Notes: generated from the sequence alone by a model not told the origin. 64,000 bases of DNA from Steinernema hermaphroditum (GCA_030435675.1 CM059624.1:3992769-4056768), one strand, 5' to 3'. Shown: positions 1 through 12,145, counted from the stretch's first letter. Program-made: numbers and translations.

Positions 1-196
1 AGGCTTACGCCTTGCGAGACGTCATATATATATAGACGTCATATATATTTTCGTCACACTTTCGAATCACGAAAACGAAAAAAGGTCTTTCATTTGTGTT
101 CCCAGTGATCGGTCGGGTCGTCCACTCGCTCTCTCTGAGGCTGCCTGGGGCCGACTGAGTTGAGTGAGCGGTCGTTCTCGGCCGTCATTGTTGGTT
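1..196. mobile_element. Truncated TIR element, copy A
   Basis: Bases 1-31 are identical to bases 46796-46826, starting AGGCTTACGCC. Bases 82-196 are the reverse complement of 47272-47386, about 115 bp. Together the copies show that the full element has inverted ends: 1-31 is one terminus, followed by an AT-rich subterminal stretch (GACGTCATATATA repeated twice), then internal sequence. The window begins exactly at the terminus, so flanking DNA is not visible. No coding capacity is seen in this copy. Homology past 196 is lost, so this is a short end fragment of a nonautonomous DNA element. Confidence 0.75.
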
Positions 197-510
197 ACAA
201 GTCTAAACACGACAAACATGGCTGACACGAGAAAAATGAATGTTTGTCAGGTGTCCCATTTTCAATGCTCCAACCCGCGAAAATTTTCACGGAAATCTGT
301 TGAATTTTCGGCGTTACAAAACTTATGAGACACCCTGTACAGCCATGAACGAGGCGATCGTCGCTGTGAGAACAGCAATAACCTGGAAGACGTAAGGGTC
401 CGTGTTTCTTCCGAGTCCTCCATTTCGAAAGAAATTCGTGAAAAATTATCCACTTATTATCATTTAAGGTGTTACCGATACCCACTGGCCTAAGAAAGAG
501 TGGTATCTAC

Positions 511-557
511 TAGGGATGCACCCGGTTCCGGTTTTTCCGGTTGCCGGTGCATCCCTA
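511..557. mobile_element. 47-bp hAT-like MITE with 8-bp target duplication
   Basis: The inverted termini are TAGGGATGCACC and GGTGCATCCCTA. They are flanked by perfect 8-bp direct repeats GTATCTAC at 503-510 and 558-565. An 8-bp target duplication with short TIRs is the hallmark of hAT transposases. The 23 bp between the arms carry repeated CCGGTT units. No ORF is possible, so any movement would have to be in trans. A partial relative (CTAGGGATGC followed by CGGTTACCCGGTTC) lies near 12144-12168. Confidence 0.75.
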
Positions 558-565
558 GTATCTAC

Positions 566-1473
566 GTAGCATCGCGAAAATCACTGTCATCATTAACCTC
601 AAAATGTAAGTCAGGGTTGCTGCTAGCTACATCAGAAACTCTGATAAAAATTCATTCTGAGCCTCTTTTGGTCTTTTCAAACTAGTACTAAAGTATGTAA
701 CTCCTAAATCAATTTTTTACCCTCCCCGGGAATATGAATGCATCAATCGATAGCTCTCGGCTTCATTAGTGATTTGCTGTCAGAACTGTGCGAACGGATT
801 GATCCATACGTAATTACAGGCCACAAACTGAATGGACGGACGCTTTCGGACGCTTTCGTGCGTCTCTGTGAAATGCATTTTCCGTTCGATAGTGAGACAC
901 AACGGTCTTTGTAGACTTCAGAATTAAGCACCTCTCGTGGTTCCCGTGACGATAGGCTTGCTGTGCCAATTGTGAGTTACAATCGCGAAAGAATTCCTGA
1001 GTTGACGGCGACCATATTCTGATCTGTGATTCTCAAATCTCGCGCATCCAGGACCTTACATGCGGGTCTTTTGCTTCTTGTAGCTTAGTACCATCAAATA
1101 ACCAAATCAGCACTAGCCTACTATTTCCATGAAGTCCGATTCACATTCGGACACTTTCCGTATTGAGGTAGACGCCTAGCAAACTTTTTGCAAAAGCCTC
1201 TTCGGTCTGACCTCATTGTGCACTCTTGAGAGGTCGGAATCGGTCGGCTAGATGCCGATTAAGTGCATGTGTACGGTACCTATGACTGAGGTTTTTATAA
1301 TCTTATTTTTTTCATGGAAAACTGCATAGTTTGGACTGGAGGTCGATTTCGAAATAAGTGTCTTTCTATTTGTTTTGAAGGTTGCTTGTTGCACTTGCTC
1401 AGCGCTTGAGATGATACTTTTATCGTGACTTATGCCGTGTTCTCTTGACTTTCATTATTTCCAGAAATTTGTC
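566..1473. other. Intergenic, no gene recognised
   Basis: No conserved coding sequence, RNA gene or clear repeat was seen here. Its right edge should hold the promoter and outron of the F-box-like gene that starts at 1474. Confidence 0.4.
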
Positions 1474-2998
1474 ATGGATCAATTGTCGGGAGAAATCGTG
1501 GACAGAATCCTCGATCACGTCAACTGCAAAAGTATGGTGAGAACCGCCGCCGGACCGTCCGAACATTGGGCAATCCGGGCTGCCGACCATTTGAAGCGCC
1601 GGTTCTACTTGAACGTCGACATTTACATATATGGCAAAGCAAGCTCTAAGAAAAAAGTGGAAGACGAGAAGATTCAGGTATGCGTCAAGCGCAAGTTCTT
1701 CCACGAAGAATCCTTCGCATTATGGGACTTCAAGAACGCAACGTGGGACCGTCGATACGCCCAGATTCAGGGCATTTCTATCCAAAGCTTTGATCGCCAA
1801 GATCAACTGCCGATCGAGCGGGCCGCCGCTGCCCTGGAAGAAGTACTTCAATTCGTCAGTCTTCCCGTCGACTCCATAGGACGAAGCCGCAGTTCTCTCG
1901 AAATCCATAATATTTCGCCGTCAGCAGTGGACACTGCTTTGAAGATACTCCAAGCTGTTCATAAGACATTCAATCAGCTGCGGAACATAAACCCTCAGGC
2001 TAACCATAGCTCCATCAACGACTACTTGAAGAACTATGTCTGTGAAGGAACACTTCTACAATCGCTTTATATTGAAGCGCCATGTGACGTCCAGATGATA
2101 AAAGTCTTCATCGACAAGTGGTTGCAGTCCAATATTTATCTCCACTTGGTATTAAGCAGAAGACCGCCTGAGGATTTGCTGAACGCTTATGGAATCAGTG
2201 ACAACTTTATTCAACACCCGTCAAGGCGATGTTCTTTGTTCTTTGACCTAATAGAAGATGGAAAATATTTTGTTGAAGAGGTGAGCACGATGATCGTAGA
2301 ATGCTGTGATGAAAGTTCTGTTTCAGCTCGGATATTATAATTATAAAAAGGTCGTATCGCTGATCACCGATTGGAAGAATGGAAGTAGACTTCTCCTGGG
2401 CGCGGTTCAAGCGAAGAATGCATTCCATGACTTCTCGAAAGAGAGAATGATTCTCATGGAAACCGAAGACATCTGGGATCGCCTCATGGATACGTGCCGT
2501 CTGATCAATGCGGTTCACGATGGACTGAATTCCATCGTCATCCAGCATCACTTCGACACTGGATCGCTCGTTCTGCGCAAACACTTGAACAACAAGCGTG
2601 TTCTTACTCTCGATGTGTCGGTAAGTTCTCCTTGTTTATCACTGTGCACTAAATGTCCCCCTTTAGTACAAAAACTTCACTGTAGCTGCGTTTGAAGCCA
2701 TTATCGACGATTGGAAGAAAAGCGATGGCAACTATGTAACGATTGGACACTCGACTATTGAAATGAACATCAAGTTCTGTTACCGGGAGGGGATTCCCAA
2801 CAGCTTGTTGTGGGTCGACGAAAAAGAATTCAATTTCATTACTCACCCAACTGAGAACGCTCGCCTGAAGCTTCAGCGACTCTTCGCGAAAACTTGGGAG
2901 GTGACACTTCGGCTGTCAATTGTTCGAGTCGATCCTGAGGTTTGTCATCGATTCTGGGTTGTTTCTCATATGATTTGCTCTAGGTCATGGCACGCTAG
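1474..2998 (+). CDS. F-box-like protein, 4 exons, about 462 aa
   Basis: Exons are 1474-2280, 2327-2620, 2667-2939 and 2984-2998. All introns are 44-46 bp with GT/AG borders and phase 0. A TTTCCAG acceptor lies 10 bp before the ATG at 1474, so the start is probably trans-spliced. An in-frame ATG at 1432 lies upstream of that acceptor and is less likely. The N-terminus MDQLSGEIVDRILDHV fits the first helix of an F-box, which would recruit SKP1 for substrate ubiquitination. The rest is a roughly 420-residue leucine-rich region without recognisable WD40 or Kelch repeats, like the divergent substrate-binding halves of expanded nematode F-box families. The last exon encodes only four residues, so the 3' end is the weakest part. 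The F-box call rests on one short motif; the gene structure is firmer. Confidence 0.6.
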
Positions 2999-3703
2999 AA
3001 TCTCAGAATTCTTTATGGATCGCTTGATGCTCCCCAGTGCGTTAGATGTTTTGTGTTGCATCATGATTGAAGTTATGGTTAAACAATTTGCTATTCCTTA
3101 AGCCTCGTTCACGAATCCTCCGACGCGACGCGATGGTCGGCCGACGGCTTTTACGAGGTCGCCATTTTGCCGATTCTTTCGATGTCTACGGTCTTCCCAA
3201 GCTGCACAAACACCTATTTTCAACCCGAAGCGAATTTTTGGCTTGGCGACGGTGATCATCTGCGAGATTATACCCACGATTAAGGAACATCGCCTGTTCA
3301 AGTGAATTTGACCCGCGTTTTGTCACGATTGCCAGTTATGACCTGTTCCGGGGACATTCGCACGTTCGGTCGGACCAAAATTAGGAAATTTCGCATGTTC
3401 GTACCCATTTTGGGAAGACCTCGGAAAGTTCATTCTAGAACTTTTCAGGAATACCAGAAAATTTTCGTAAATGTCGTAGATTCGGACCATGGACAACATG
3501 TTATAGTTGGGAAAATTCGCACATTCGGTTAAGCTGGGAATCGCTAGAGAAGGGTGGGTTCAGGCAAGCCGATGATCAGCCGACCGTCCGCGGTTGACTC
3601 TCGTGAACGAGGTTCTAAAGTTTTACCGCTGTATCGAAGTGTCTTACGACGACCCCAGTATCCCCACAAGTCACACAGTATATCAAATTTACTAATAAAA
3701 CAT
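2999..3703. other. Intergenic between convergent genes
   Basis: This contains the 3' ends of the F-box-like gene (+) and the aminopeptidase gene (-). No gene, RNA or repeat was recognised. Short ORFs here lack codon-phase support or splice context. Confidence 0.4.
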
Positions 3704-5573
3704 CTACATCCTCATGAGCTCTTCTACGTCGTCGGCCGATCGAACAGCTTCAGAAGTTAGCACCTCGATTCCCGTCTCTGTCACCAGAATGTCGTCCTCG
3801 ATGCGGAACCCGATCCCGCGGAACTCTTCACGCACTTCGGCGTTGTGCCTCTGGATGTAGACGCCCGGCTCGATGGTGAAGCAGACGCCTGGTTGAATGG
3901 CTATGTTACGAGGTACTGTAGCCGTATCGTGGATGTCCATTCCGAGATAGTGGCTGACGTGGTGTGGGCACAGCCTGTCGCATTCCTAGACCCATTCATT
4001 TTACAACAAGCGGACAAGATCAAAATCTCACATGGACCATCTGCGTTTCGCTCGGTGGATTCTTGAATAGACGAATTTCCTCGAAAACGTGACCTAGCAG
4101 CGCCAGCATGTGGAGATATAAGTCGTTTAGCTTCAGTGGACGCTCGCTTTTGGCATATTTCAGGAGTTGTTCATGCACGTAGTTCAGAGCCTAAAGTGAT
4201 ACGATAAGTTGAATCACAGCTCCATATGACATACATCATAAAGTTCCCTTTGCGCTGCAGTGAAGCGTCCACTAGCTGGAAAACACCTTGTGATGTCGGA
4301 AACGTAGTTGTCCACGTCGCATCCGGCGTCCACGAGAATACAGTCGTTTTCGGCAACTTCCTGAGGAACCAGTTAGCAACGTGGGGTCTATAAGGCCTAC
4401 CAAGTTCGAGTCGATGTAATGGATCGTGTTGGCGCGATTCCCGGCGGCTACAACAGGAGGATAGGCAAGAGCTGCAGCGCCTCGACGGCGTACTTCGAAT
4501 TCCAGCTGACCGATTATCTGGTTTTCGAGTTTTACGTCTAAAACAACGACTTATTACGGTAGGATCATGTAAAATCGGACAAAAAACATGCTACGTCCAT
4601 GATTAAACCACAAGAAGGCATGACAACTGTATCAGACAATAGACACTGAGAAATCTAACCAACTTCAAAGGGCGCAGTCTCAAAATAACATTTCTGGTAG
4701 ACAAATAAAGTAGACACTGTGCAGTTGTAGTTGCAGACACAGATGTATGACACACATTTCCTAGATAGACGTCTCGGGTCTGCAGAAACGAGACGAGAGA
4801 CACAATCCTAGAACGACGTAACGATCTACTTCATCAGCCGTGTCTAGACAGCACAGAAACAGACAAAGATGTTAGACTCACCCTTCGAATCCCTAATCAT
4901 GGCATTCATTGCCTGTGCCCCAATCAGACACGTTTTCCGCATCATATCCTGCTCATAAGGCGACTTGACCACACGCAGCTTGTCTATATGATCCAAAATC
5001 GGGATCATCGACGTCGATCTGGCGAAAATCTCATTGACCGCGTCGTCTTTGCTGAACTGTGACATGTCAAATGCGAAAATCGAGTTCCTTCCCGATCTAC
5101 CGGCAACGAAATTTTCGAATTCTCCCAACGGAAGTACTCGATCGACGCCGGATAGTTGAGACAACTGCAAAACAGACAATCGGAATATTCAGAGTACATG
5201 ATCGAACCTCTGCAAAACTCGGAATATCGCCATCCCAAAGCTGTTGGTTCTTTGTGCGCCGTTCGATGAAAAGAATGGACTCGGATTCCGTGAGCACGAG
5301 GCGAGAATTCGGCAGCGTAATGCCAGTCAGGTAGCGAAAGTTTGAGCACTGTCTGAAGGGATGAGGCACGTCCGGAGCGGAGAACGTCTTCTGTCGGCCT
5401 TTGAGCATGGCCGTCATCGAGGCGGAGTCGTTGCTCTTCGCCTTTTCGCGTCTAAGCGATTCCATCAGACGTGCTCGGCGCACGGAGAACTCTTCGGAGG
5501 TGACAGCAGCCATTTGGCGAAGTGGCGCTCCAAGGGAGAAGCCCCTACGGCCAAGCATCGCCCGCCCAAGCAT
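3704..5573 (-). CDS. Xaa-Pro aminopeptidase 3 (ICP55/XPNPEP3 type), 6 exons, 450 aa
   Basis: Exons in transcript order are 5573-5208, 5164-4882, 4537-4401, 4360-4235, 4190-4032 and 3985-3704; phases agree at every junction. The family removes N-terminal residues from proteins, in mitochondria after presequence cleavage. The first 22 residues are Arg-rich and lack acids, consistent with a mitochondrial presequence. Metal-binding residues of the pita-bread fold are all present: the Asp of VDAGCD (about residue 273) and of SDITR (about 284), the His of SHYLGMDIHD (about 369), the Glu of FTIEPGVY and the Glu of RIEDD. Human XPNPEP3 is 507 aa, so this is full length with a shorter start. A TTTCAG acceptor lies 3 bp before the ATG. 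Intron 2 is long (344 bp) and carries a GTCTAGAC site. The gene is 502 bp downstream of cct-7 on the same strand. Confidence 0.92.
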
Positions 5574-5716
5574 CACTGAAATGCGATAGAATTAGACGAG
5601 GAGAAATCGTTAAGAGGACACGACCGCAATGAGAGGGAAATCCAGATACTGCAAAATGTCTAGACGAAGATAGATAAGAGACGGTGAAAACCCACAGTGA
5701 AATCCACTGTCTAGAC
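4842..5716. repeat. GTCTAGAC palindrome cluster 1
   Basis: Exact copies of the 8-bp palindrome GTCTAGAC occur at 4842-4849, 5659-5666 and 5709-5716. They lie in intron 2 of the aminopeptidase gene and in its upstream spacer. About one copy is expected in the whole window by chance; nine were found by eye, in three clusters. Confidence 0.5.
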
Positions 5717-6075
5717 TGTCTATCAGGTTCTAGGTGCATGAAAGGAGACACACACAGAGCAGCCATTCCAGAAAATGCCTTATAGAGACCGGTCTAACCG
5801 TGGACAATACACATGAGTAAACATGTAGGCCTAGAAAAAACACGTCCCTCCCCAAACAGTGACAAACTTCGTCAATCTTTGATCTACCAACGCCCTCACA
5901 TCGAAATACACAAAATGAAAATAGAGAGCGATTAGAACACAACAAAATGCGATCGTCAAACTTTTAATATTGCGTTTAACTTTCAACAAAAGCACACAAC
6001 AATTAACAAATTGTGAAACCATTAACATTCGAAAGCTGAAGATCATAAGCGACGGGCACACCAGGTTGCAGTTTA

Positions 6076-7828
6076 TTATTGTCCAGGGAGTCCAGGCATC
6101 TGTCCGCCGGATGGGGTTCTCGGCGCCTTGATCGTTTGGTCGATACTCAGGACGAGGCAGGCAGCTTCAGTAGCAGCAATGATCGCATTCTAAACAAGAG
6201 CAGATAAGGAGAGCTCATGGAATCGCCGTTCGCACCTGTTTTACAAGGCTCGGCTCCCAAATGCAGGCTTCAAGGTTGTCGCGGACGCATTCTTTGTGGA
6301 TGTCGACGCCAGCCCACTTCTCTCCCTTGGCGTGCTTGTTGCGAAGCTTATTCAGAATGTTGGTGGCATCCAGTCCAGCATTGAAGCACAGCTGCTGTGG
6401 GATAACTTCGAAGGCGCGCGCGAAAGCTGTCCAGAAGAACTGTTCCTTTGAGGCAATGCCCTTCGCATGTTCTCGCAGGTGACGGCTGATCTCCATTTCG
6501 ATAGCTCCTCCTCCGGCGACGATAGTATCGTTCTTCTTGGCGCGGCGAACAATCATGATGGCGTCATGCAGAGATCGCTCGGTTTCCGCGATGAACTGAT
6601 CGGCACCGCCTCTCAGCAGCAGTGTGCAGGACTGAGCCTTCTCACATTCCAGGAAGAAGTTGTACCTTTAGCAAAGATCAGTTAGCACTCGAGGTAAAAG
6701 TCTAAACATACCGTTCGCTTCCGACCTGTTGCTCGTAGAATACACCACACTTTCCGAGCACTGAGTCGTCAATCTGCGAAACGGTGGTCAGGACGGCGCC
6801 ACCGCAAGATGCCATCGTGCGGTCCAGATCTTCCTGCGGCACTCTTCCGGCGCAGAACATATCGCGGTCGGCGAACCACTGGGTGGCGACGTCACCAATC
6901 GGCAGCTTCGAGAGAACGACCTTGGCGCCGGACTTATGAATCTGCTCCAGTTTGTTGTACAGGATGTCCCACTCGGCGTCAACGACCTTCTGGTATTCTT
7001 CAACGCTGGCGATGCGCACCTCGGCGTTTTCCTTCTCGGCCTTCAGTTCTAATTCGATGTTGAGCATGGCGATCTTGGGGTTTTTGTAGTGCTTGGGCTG
7101 CATTTCGAAACCGGCGTAGCTGAACGCCTTTTTGAACGCGACACCCTTGACCAGCTTGGATTCGAGAGTCGAACCTCCATTGACCTTTTTGATTCCGACC
7201 ATGTCGATCGGTAGCCTCTCGTCCAAGAAGCTGACGGCATCAACAACCATCTCCGCGAAGTAGTGACGATCCTGGCTAACAAGTTTGCTGCTAAGAGTCG
7301 TTTCGGCGCACTTGATCAGCATGTGCCGCTTCTCCTCGTCCGTCTTCATGGAGACCGACAATTCGTGCAACTTCTTGATGGCTTCATTTGAGGCGTCGGT
7401 GTAGGCACGGATGAGATGCAGAGGGTTCACACCCTCCTCAATGTACTGCCGGGCGTTCTTCAGGAATTCGGCTGCCAGCACAACGACACTCGTGGTTCCG
7501 TCACCCACTTCGGCGTCTTGACTCTTCGCGATGTCGACCATCACTTGCGCTGCTGGGAACACGATGTCCAGGAGCTTCAGAATCGTAGCTCCATCGTTCG
7601 AGATCGTGGTGACACCTTAACTAACCGCATCACTGTCAGCTCAAGCATACTAATATCCTCACCCTTGCGGTCAACAATGAGCTTGTCCAGTCCGCGAGGT
7701 CCAAGAGTCGTGCGGATGCTGTCAGCGACGATATTACAGGCGCTGATGTTACTGAGGATCTGCTGCACGCCCTCTTTGTCCTCGGTGCCTTCCTTAAGAA
7801 GGATAATCGGAGCGCCCATCATATTCAT
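6076..7828 (-). CDS. cct-7: T-complex protein 1 subunit eta (CCT7), 4 exons, 537 aa
   Basis: Exons are 7828-7663, 7615-6712, 6665-6236 and 6189-6076. This is one of eight subunits of the cytosolic TRiC/CCT chaperonin, which folds actin and tubulin in an ATP-dependent ring. Group II chaperonin signatures are in order: [14 protein letters not shown] near residue 45, [14 protein letters not shown], then [19 protein letters not shown] with the catalytic-Asp GDGTT loop. The apical domain follows, and the equatorial return [18 protein letters not shown]. The start PIILLKEGT is typical of the eta subunit, and 537 aa matches the family length of about 540. Two near-adjacent ATGs (7828 and 7822) could start the protein. 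At intron 1 the acceptor TTAG also occurs 4 bp earlier, but only the TTAAG site at 7616 preserves the conserved VTTISNDG sequence. Confidence 0.96.
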
Positions 7829-9315
7829 GGCTGGATGTTATCTGCAATGCGAATCTCTCGTTACGAACGGATTGACAATAAATACATTCACGGGAAAAGC
7901 GGTCAAACCCACATCATTTTGGGCAATAAATGCTACAATTCGGGCCAATAGTAGCTAACAAAGCCTAAACAGTTGCTAATCATAGGATTGGCACAGACTG
8001 AACCGACCATCCAGAAAGAAAAGCCAAGAAATGAATGCCGGAGGGATAGTTGCATAATTTTCACAACATGGACATTGACAGCGTTCTTGGTCGAGACTCA
8101 ACAGTTTCACTTCATACTGTCTAGCCCATTTACGACTAGAACAAGGCCAAAAACAGCTGAAAACCTAAAATCCATAATTGTGCAATTGATGCAACACACC
8201 CACGAATGGAAAAAAATGCGCATTTGAATCACTTTGAGCGCGAACATCGCAGACGCTAAGGACATTTTCAACGACTCTCCACAACATTTCAGGATAGAAA
8301 AACGAATTCAACACCACGCCCTAAAGCCAATTTAAATGGTCGCGCTCACTGTGTCCCATCGAACCAGAAAAGCACTTGATTCTTCGCGTCATCTGTCTGA
8401 TTCAAAAAAGGTCCCAATTCCATGTTAAAAAACCTGACAGCGAATGATCACAAAATTGCAGAAGCAATCTGCTGGAAATGCGTTGCAAACAGTGCCACGA
8501 TGATCTCGCCAAAGTGTCTCTTGTCTAGAACCAAAAATCGAATCAAATTCAGACAAGGGCAACCACAAATATTCGAAATTTCGACCGCCATTCCAGACAT
8601 AAATCCTCAGAAATTCAGACGAGACATGGTAATTGCACACAGCGGCGCCGCTGGGCCCGTGCTGAGCGAGGGAGTCACTCAGAGAACAATCGAGAAGTCA
8701 CCCATTCAACCGGACAGCTGACTCAGCCGACACGATGCGATCCGTGCAGATAGATCTGTTTTCATAGATGTGTGAATTTCGATACGAGAGGAATACGGTA
8801 TCCCATAGAGAAACACTTAAGGTAGATATTCAATTGTTTACATAGAATTTTTTAGAAGGTTCAAAGTTAGAAAGCATCCTTTACAAAAGGATTGTAAACT
8901 AAGACTCCATTTTGGAGTTTGGAGTTATTCGTTTATAGCGTTAAAACAAACCATCCACTCCATATTCATCTGTTTCAAGAACCTTGACCCATTCAAATCT
9001 GGCACGCTTTAGCATCGGGAAACATCATTCTGACAAACTTTTGATTGGTGGTTATCACTTTTTAGTCTCCGAATAAGGGCAATGTGGACTCCGAAAACAA
9101 AGGCCTGTTTCAGGAATTGTGCCCAAAAACGATTTGTTTTCGATCCCTTTTTTCTCATTTCCTAGTAGCTTATGTGCCTTGTGCTATTATTCGTTCCGAT
9201 CAAAGTACAAATATCATAAACGAAGTGGTGAACGCAATCAGGCACCTTTTACGACCCTTTGTCCAGCGACGTTTGACATTTTAATATGAACTTGCCACCG
9301 AGTCACTTATAAGCT
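7829..9315. other. Intergenic upstream of cct-7
   Basis: No coding sequence or RNA gene was recognised. The right part contains short AT-rich self-complementary runs near 8875-8935. A single GTCTAGAA near-match to the local palindrome is at 8523-8530. Confidence 0.4.
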
Positions 9316-9417
9316 TCATTTATCCCGAATCCGAATGATTTTCATCCACTTACAGTAATCCGCATCATATAAAACAGCTCTAAAACGTCGGCAACCCGAA
9401 ATCCCTAAAATCCTTAC

Positions 9418-9651
9418 CGACTCCTTGGAAACAGTTTTGCGAAAACAGTCGAAAATCCCATTGTACGCGTTGGAAGTTTGAAGACGCGTTTTGACAGTGT
9501 CGAACGGGTGCCCGATGAGGAGGCCGCTACAGCCGGACACCCAGCCTGCGACGAAATCGGTCACAAAAGTCGCCGCCGCCATACAAAAATCGATGTCGGT
9601 GACCTCGGCGACCATGGTGTTGTTCCACTCCCGTCTATCTTCGTCTCTCAT
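9418..9651 (-). CDS. Mitochondrial carrier family, first repeat only (fragment)
   Basis: A single exon encodes one mitochondrial-carrier module: a first helix VTDFVAGWVSGCSGLLIGHP, then the signature PFDTVKTRLQ, matching PX(D/E)XX(K/R), and the matrix segment YNGIFDCFRKTVSKES. The domain ends at a good donor (GTAAGG at 9417). A full carrier needs three such modules, about 300 aa. The next 1.4 kb on this strand offers no second or third module; a possible exon near 9380-9350 hits a stop in the required phase. SLC25 proteins exchange metabolites across the inner mitochondrial membrane, but this remnant cannot form a pore alone. It is either a decayed duplicate or a gene with very distant downstream exons. 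Start is uncertain: ATG at 9651 or 9615. Confidence 0.6.
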
Positions 9652-10313
9652 CGCCGCTTATCACTTGCGAAGTGCAAAAAATTCGAAGAAAACCGAATGG
9701 AAGAGACGTGATCTAGCCTTGAAACGGTTTCCCTGCGGGGTGGTGGACGTCTTATGGTAGCTCATCTGAACCGTCCCTGTATCGGTCTCACCACGATCGA
9801 CTTGACAACGACCGTAAAACCTTCTCGAATTCTTTGCATTTTGAAGTCAACCGTTCGGTCTTCTTCGATTGTCGCTTCGAATTCAATGGCTTTGTAGAGG
9901 GTTCTTTTGCGAAGCGAAGGAAAGCCGGTGGACAGCGAGTCGGCACTGACTCTTTGGGTGTGTGTTGAGGTCGTTGAGTGAGTCCGCCGCGCGGGACTTT
10001 TCTTTTGGCTTTTTTATTTTAGCCGATGCACCATGTAGAGTTCAATGCTAGAGAAGCTCAATAGAGTATCGTGTGAGACTCAGGGACAGAGGAGAGGAAG
10101 TAGCGCACAACTTTACTCAAGGGTTACATAACATAAAAGTGGCGGGAGGCCTCGCCAGATTATTGCACAGTCTGCATAGAGAGGGGGTAGGATGCCGGTT
10201 TCGTCGTAATCACGACAAACACAACATCTTATCACGGCTATATATTCTATCATCGCTCCTGCTCATCGTTTTCTCCAGAATCTGCACTATTTTTCTTGGC
10301 CACCGGTAGTACC
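9652..10313. other. Intergenic, no gene recognised
   Basis: No conserved coding sequence was seen. Short ORFs on the plus strand mirror the carrier exon or lack support. Confidence 0.35.
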
Positions 10314-10877
10314 CTAACCACTGGCATTGCACTGTTTCTGTTGGCTATTTTCCAAAAATCTTCGCTCTTTCCAAACGCCCTGAGTGCACTTGTGCCTCAA
10401 AAAACTGTAGAACTGCGAGGGCAGACAAGATGAAAAGAAAACAATCTCGGAGAAGTTGACGACAGACAGCAGCGAGAAGCACTCATTGAAGACGTTTGTC
10501 TCTTTATTCCAGATATGAAAGTGAATTCTTGCTTCATTGATGAGGCGTCTCGCAAACGTTAAAAATTGCAAAATGTTCCTTTCAGAAGAAGAGTGTTTGT
10601 AACGCATATACTCTGTGATGCCCACATCAGCGATGCGTGTGTATTTCTCAGGGAGATTCGCTAGTTCCTGAAAGCTGAGATTCTGAGTTATACGCCAATC
10701 TGATAAATAGTAACTGAATCCCCCATGATCATAGGAGATCCTAAGCTCAAAATTTTTGCGCATCTCCTGATGAGATTTCAGAGCGGCACCCCATGTGCCG
10801 CCAAAAGGTTGATCTATGAGCAGATACGTGAGCGTCGAGACAACGGCATCGCAGAAGATGAACGGCACTGTGTCCAT
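10314..10877 (-). CDS. MDxVPF-family protein, short member (187 aa)
   Basis: This single-exon reading frame starts MDTVPFIFCDAVVST, the same opening as the genes at 16909-17718 and 18522-19343. It ends at 187 aa, while those are 269 and 273 aa. The C-terminal half conserved in the other two (EAIEQFV...KGW) is missing, so this copy looks truncated or divergent. An in-frame ATG 16 codons upstream (10925) gives an alternative start, but the family alignment points to 10877. No transmembrane segment or known catalytic motif was seen. I do not recognise a function; the short N-terminal MDxVPFxFCDxV box may be an F-box-like protein-binding helix, which is inference only. Confidence 0.6.
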   Translation of the reverse strand: MDTVPFIFCDAVVSTLTYLLIDQPFGGTWGAALKSHQEMRKNFELRISYDHGGFSYYLSDWRITQNLSFQELANLPEKYTRIADVGITEYMRYKHSSSERNILQFLTFARRLINEARIHFHIWNKETNVFNECFSLLSVVNFSEIVFFSSCLPSQFYSFLRHKCTQGVWKERRFLENSQQKQCNASG

Positions 10878-10925
10878 GGCGGGAGTGAAGACTAGCGGTG
10901 TATGATCTAGGATATGTTGTGCCAT

Positions 10926-12014
10926 ACAATGCGATCAATGTCGTGCATCGCTCTTTCCGTGAGGTGTGATCTGTTTGCGAATGCATATTCCATGCAAGAC
11001 CTAAAACGTCTTGAGTTGCTGCCGAAAGAGCTGAAATCGATGGCGTCGAGATGATGGAGAAAGGCCATACGCGGTTCGGCTTCTGGGCGCCGCAACATAT
11101 ACAGGGGACAATTGCTGTATGCCCATCGAAGATAGAAAAATCGAATGCCCTCTGCACGTCACTCCATGTCCTTTGTCTGCCGCCATCTGCGCTCTCTTCA
11201 CACCGCTCCTCACCAACGATCCCCCACATATGTCGAATACTTAAAGTCCTCGAATTTCGAATCGAATATTCGATATTCGAAGATCCTCGAATATCGAACC
11301 TGGTCGAATTGAGGAATCGGCTAAAGCTAAGATGGGAAGTTTCTTGTTAACGAGAAAAAAACAAAACAAGTCCGAATCACTCTTCCACGTCACTCCAGTC
11401 GTCTTCGGGATCAGGTGCCGACGCTTCGTTTGAATGGTACAACACGGGCCTTGAGTACACAAATTTATAGCGAGAAACCTTTCCACGTCCTATGGGTCTG
11501 AAGCGAAATGATTGCAGAGGCGCCGTTGTTCAGAGGTATCACAATAACACAACGTAACAAACCTGAAATTTATTATTTCTTGTGATCAGATTTAAGGATC
11601 AAAAACATATGTAGCCGAAAAAAAAGTCGAATTATATCTCGCCAAGAAGACCGTCAGCATCGCCCGACCACCTGCGCCGTCCACTCAAGGCGAAGAATCG
11701 CCCCAACTCCGAAGTCTGCTCCGTCAACCGCACCGAAGACGGGATTCCACGTCGCCTGTTATGCTCCACCACCGCGCATCTTCTGCATACAGCCTCTTTG
11801 TCGCTTCGAAGCCCGCGCACATTGATGGGATAACTGTCTTCAATTCGGACGTCGCGCTCTGCGCCGAAAAAAGAAGATCAGCAGCTACTACGGTGATATA
11901 CGGTTCTCCTTTGAGCATTATGAGATATCTTGCATGACGAATGTCATTGATTCAGGAGTAAATGTATGTAAATGTAAACATATGTAGCAAGTCTGATAAG
12001 GCCGGCTCTGCCAT
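10926..12014. other. Intergenic with TCGAAT-rich low-complexity patch
   Basis: No gene was recognised. Between about 11245 and 11320 the sequence is built from overlapping TCGAAT/ATTCGA units forming small palindromes. The rest is unremarkable. Confidence 0.35.
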
Positions 12015-12145
12015 CATTTCCGCTTGCACCGATCACGTAGAAAGTGATAGGAAGGAGGCAATACATACAGAGCATGTAAAACAATGAACATAAAGTGAGA
12101 CCAATCTATCTCGGAGTATAGTTTGAAGCAGTGATGCACGCTAGG
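12015..12145 (+). repeat. Diverged direct repeat, copy 1
   Basis: This aligns with 12401-12520 in the same orientation. Shared landmarks in order are CATTTCCGCTT, GATC(A/G)CGTAGAAAGTG, CATACAG, ACATGTA-like and AGTG(AT)GCACGC. The copies differ by many substitutions, so the duplication is old. It is probably a fragment of a dispersed noncoding element. Copy 1 runs directly into the hAT-like half element near 12144. Confidence 0.55.
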
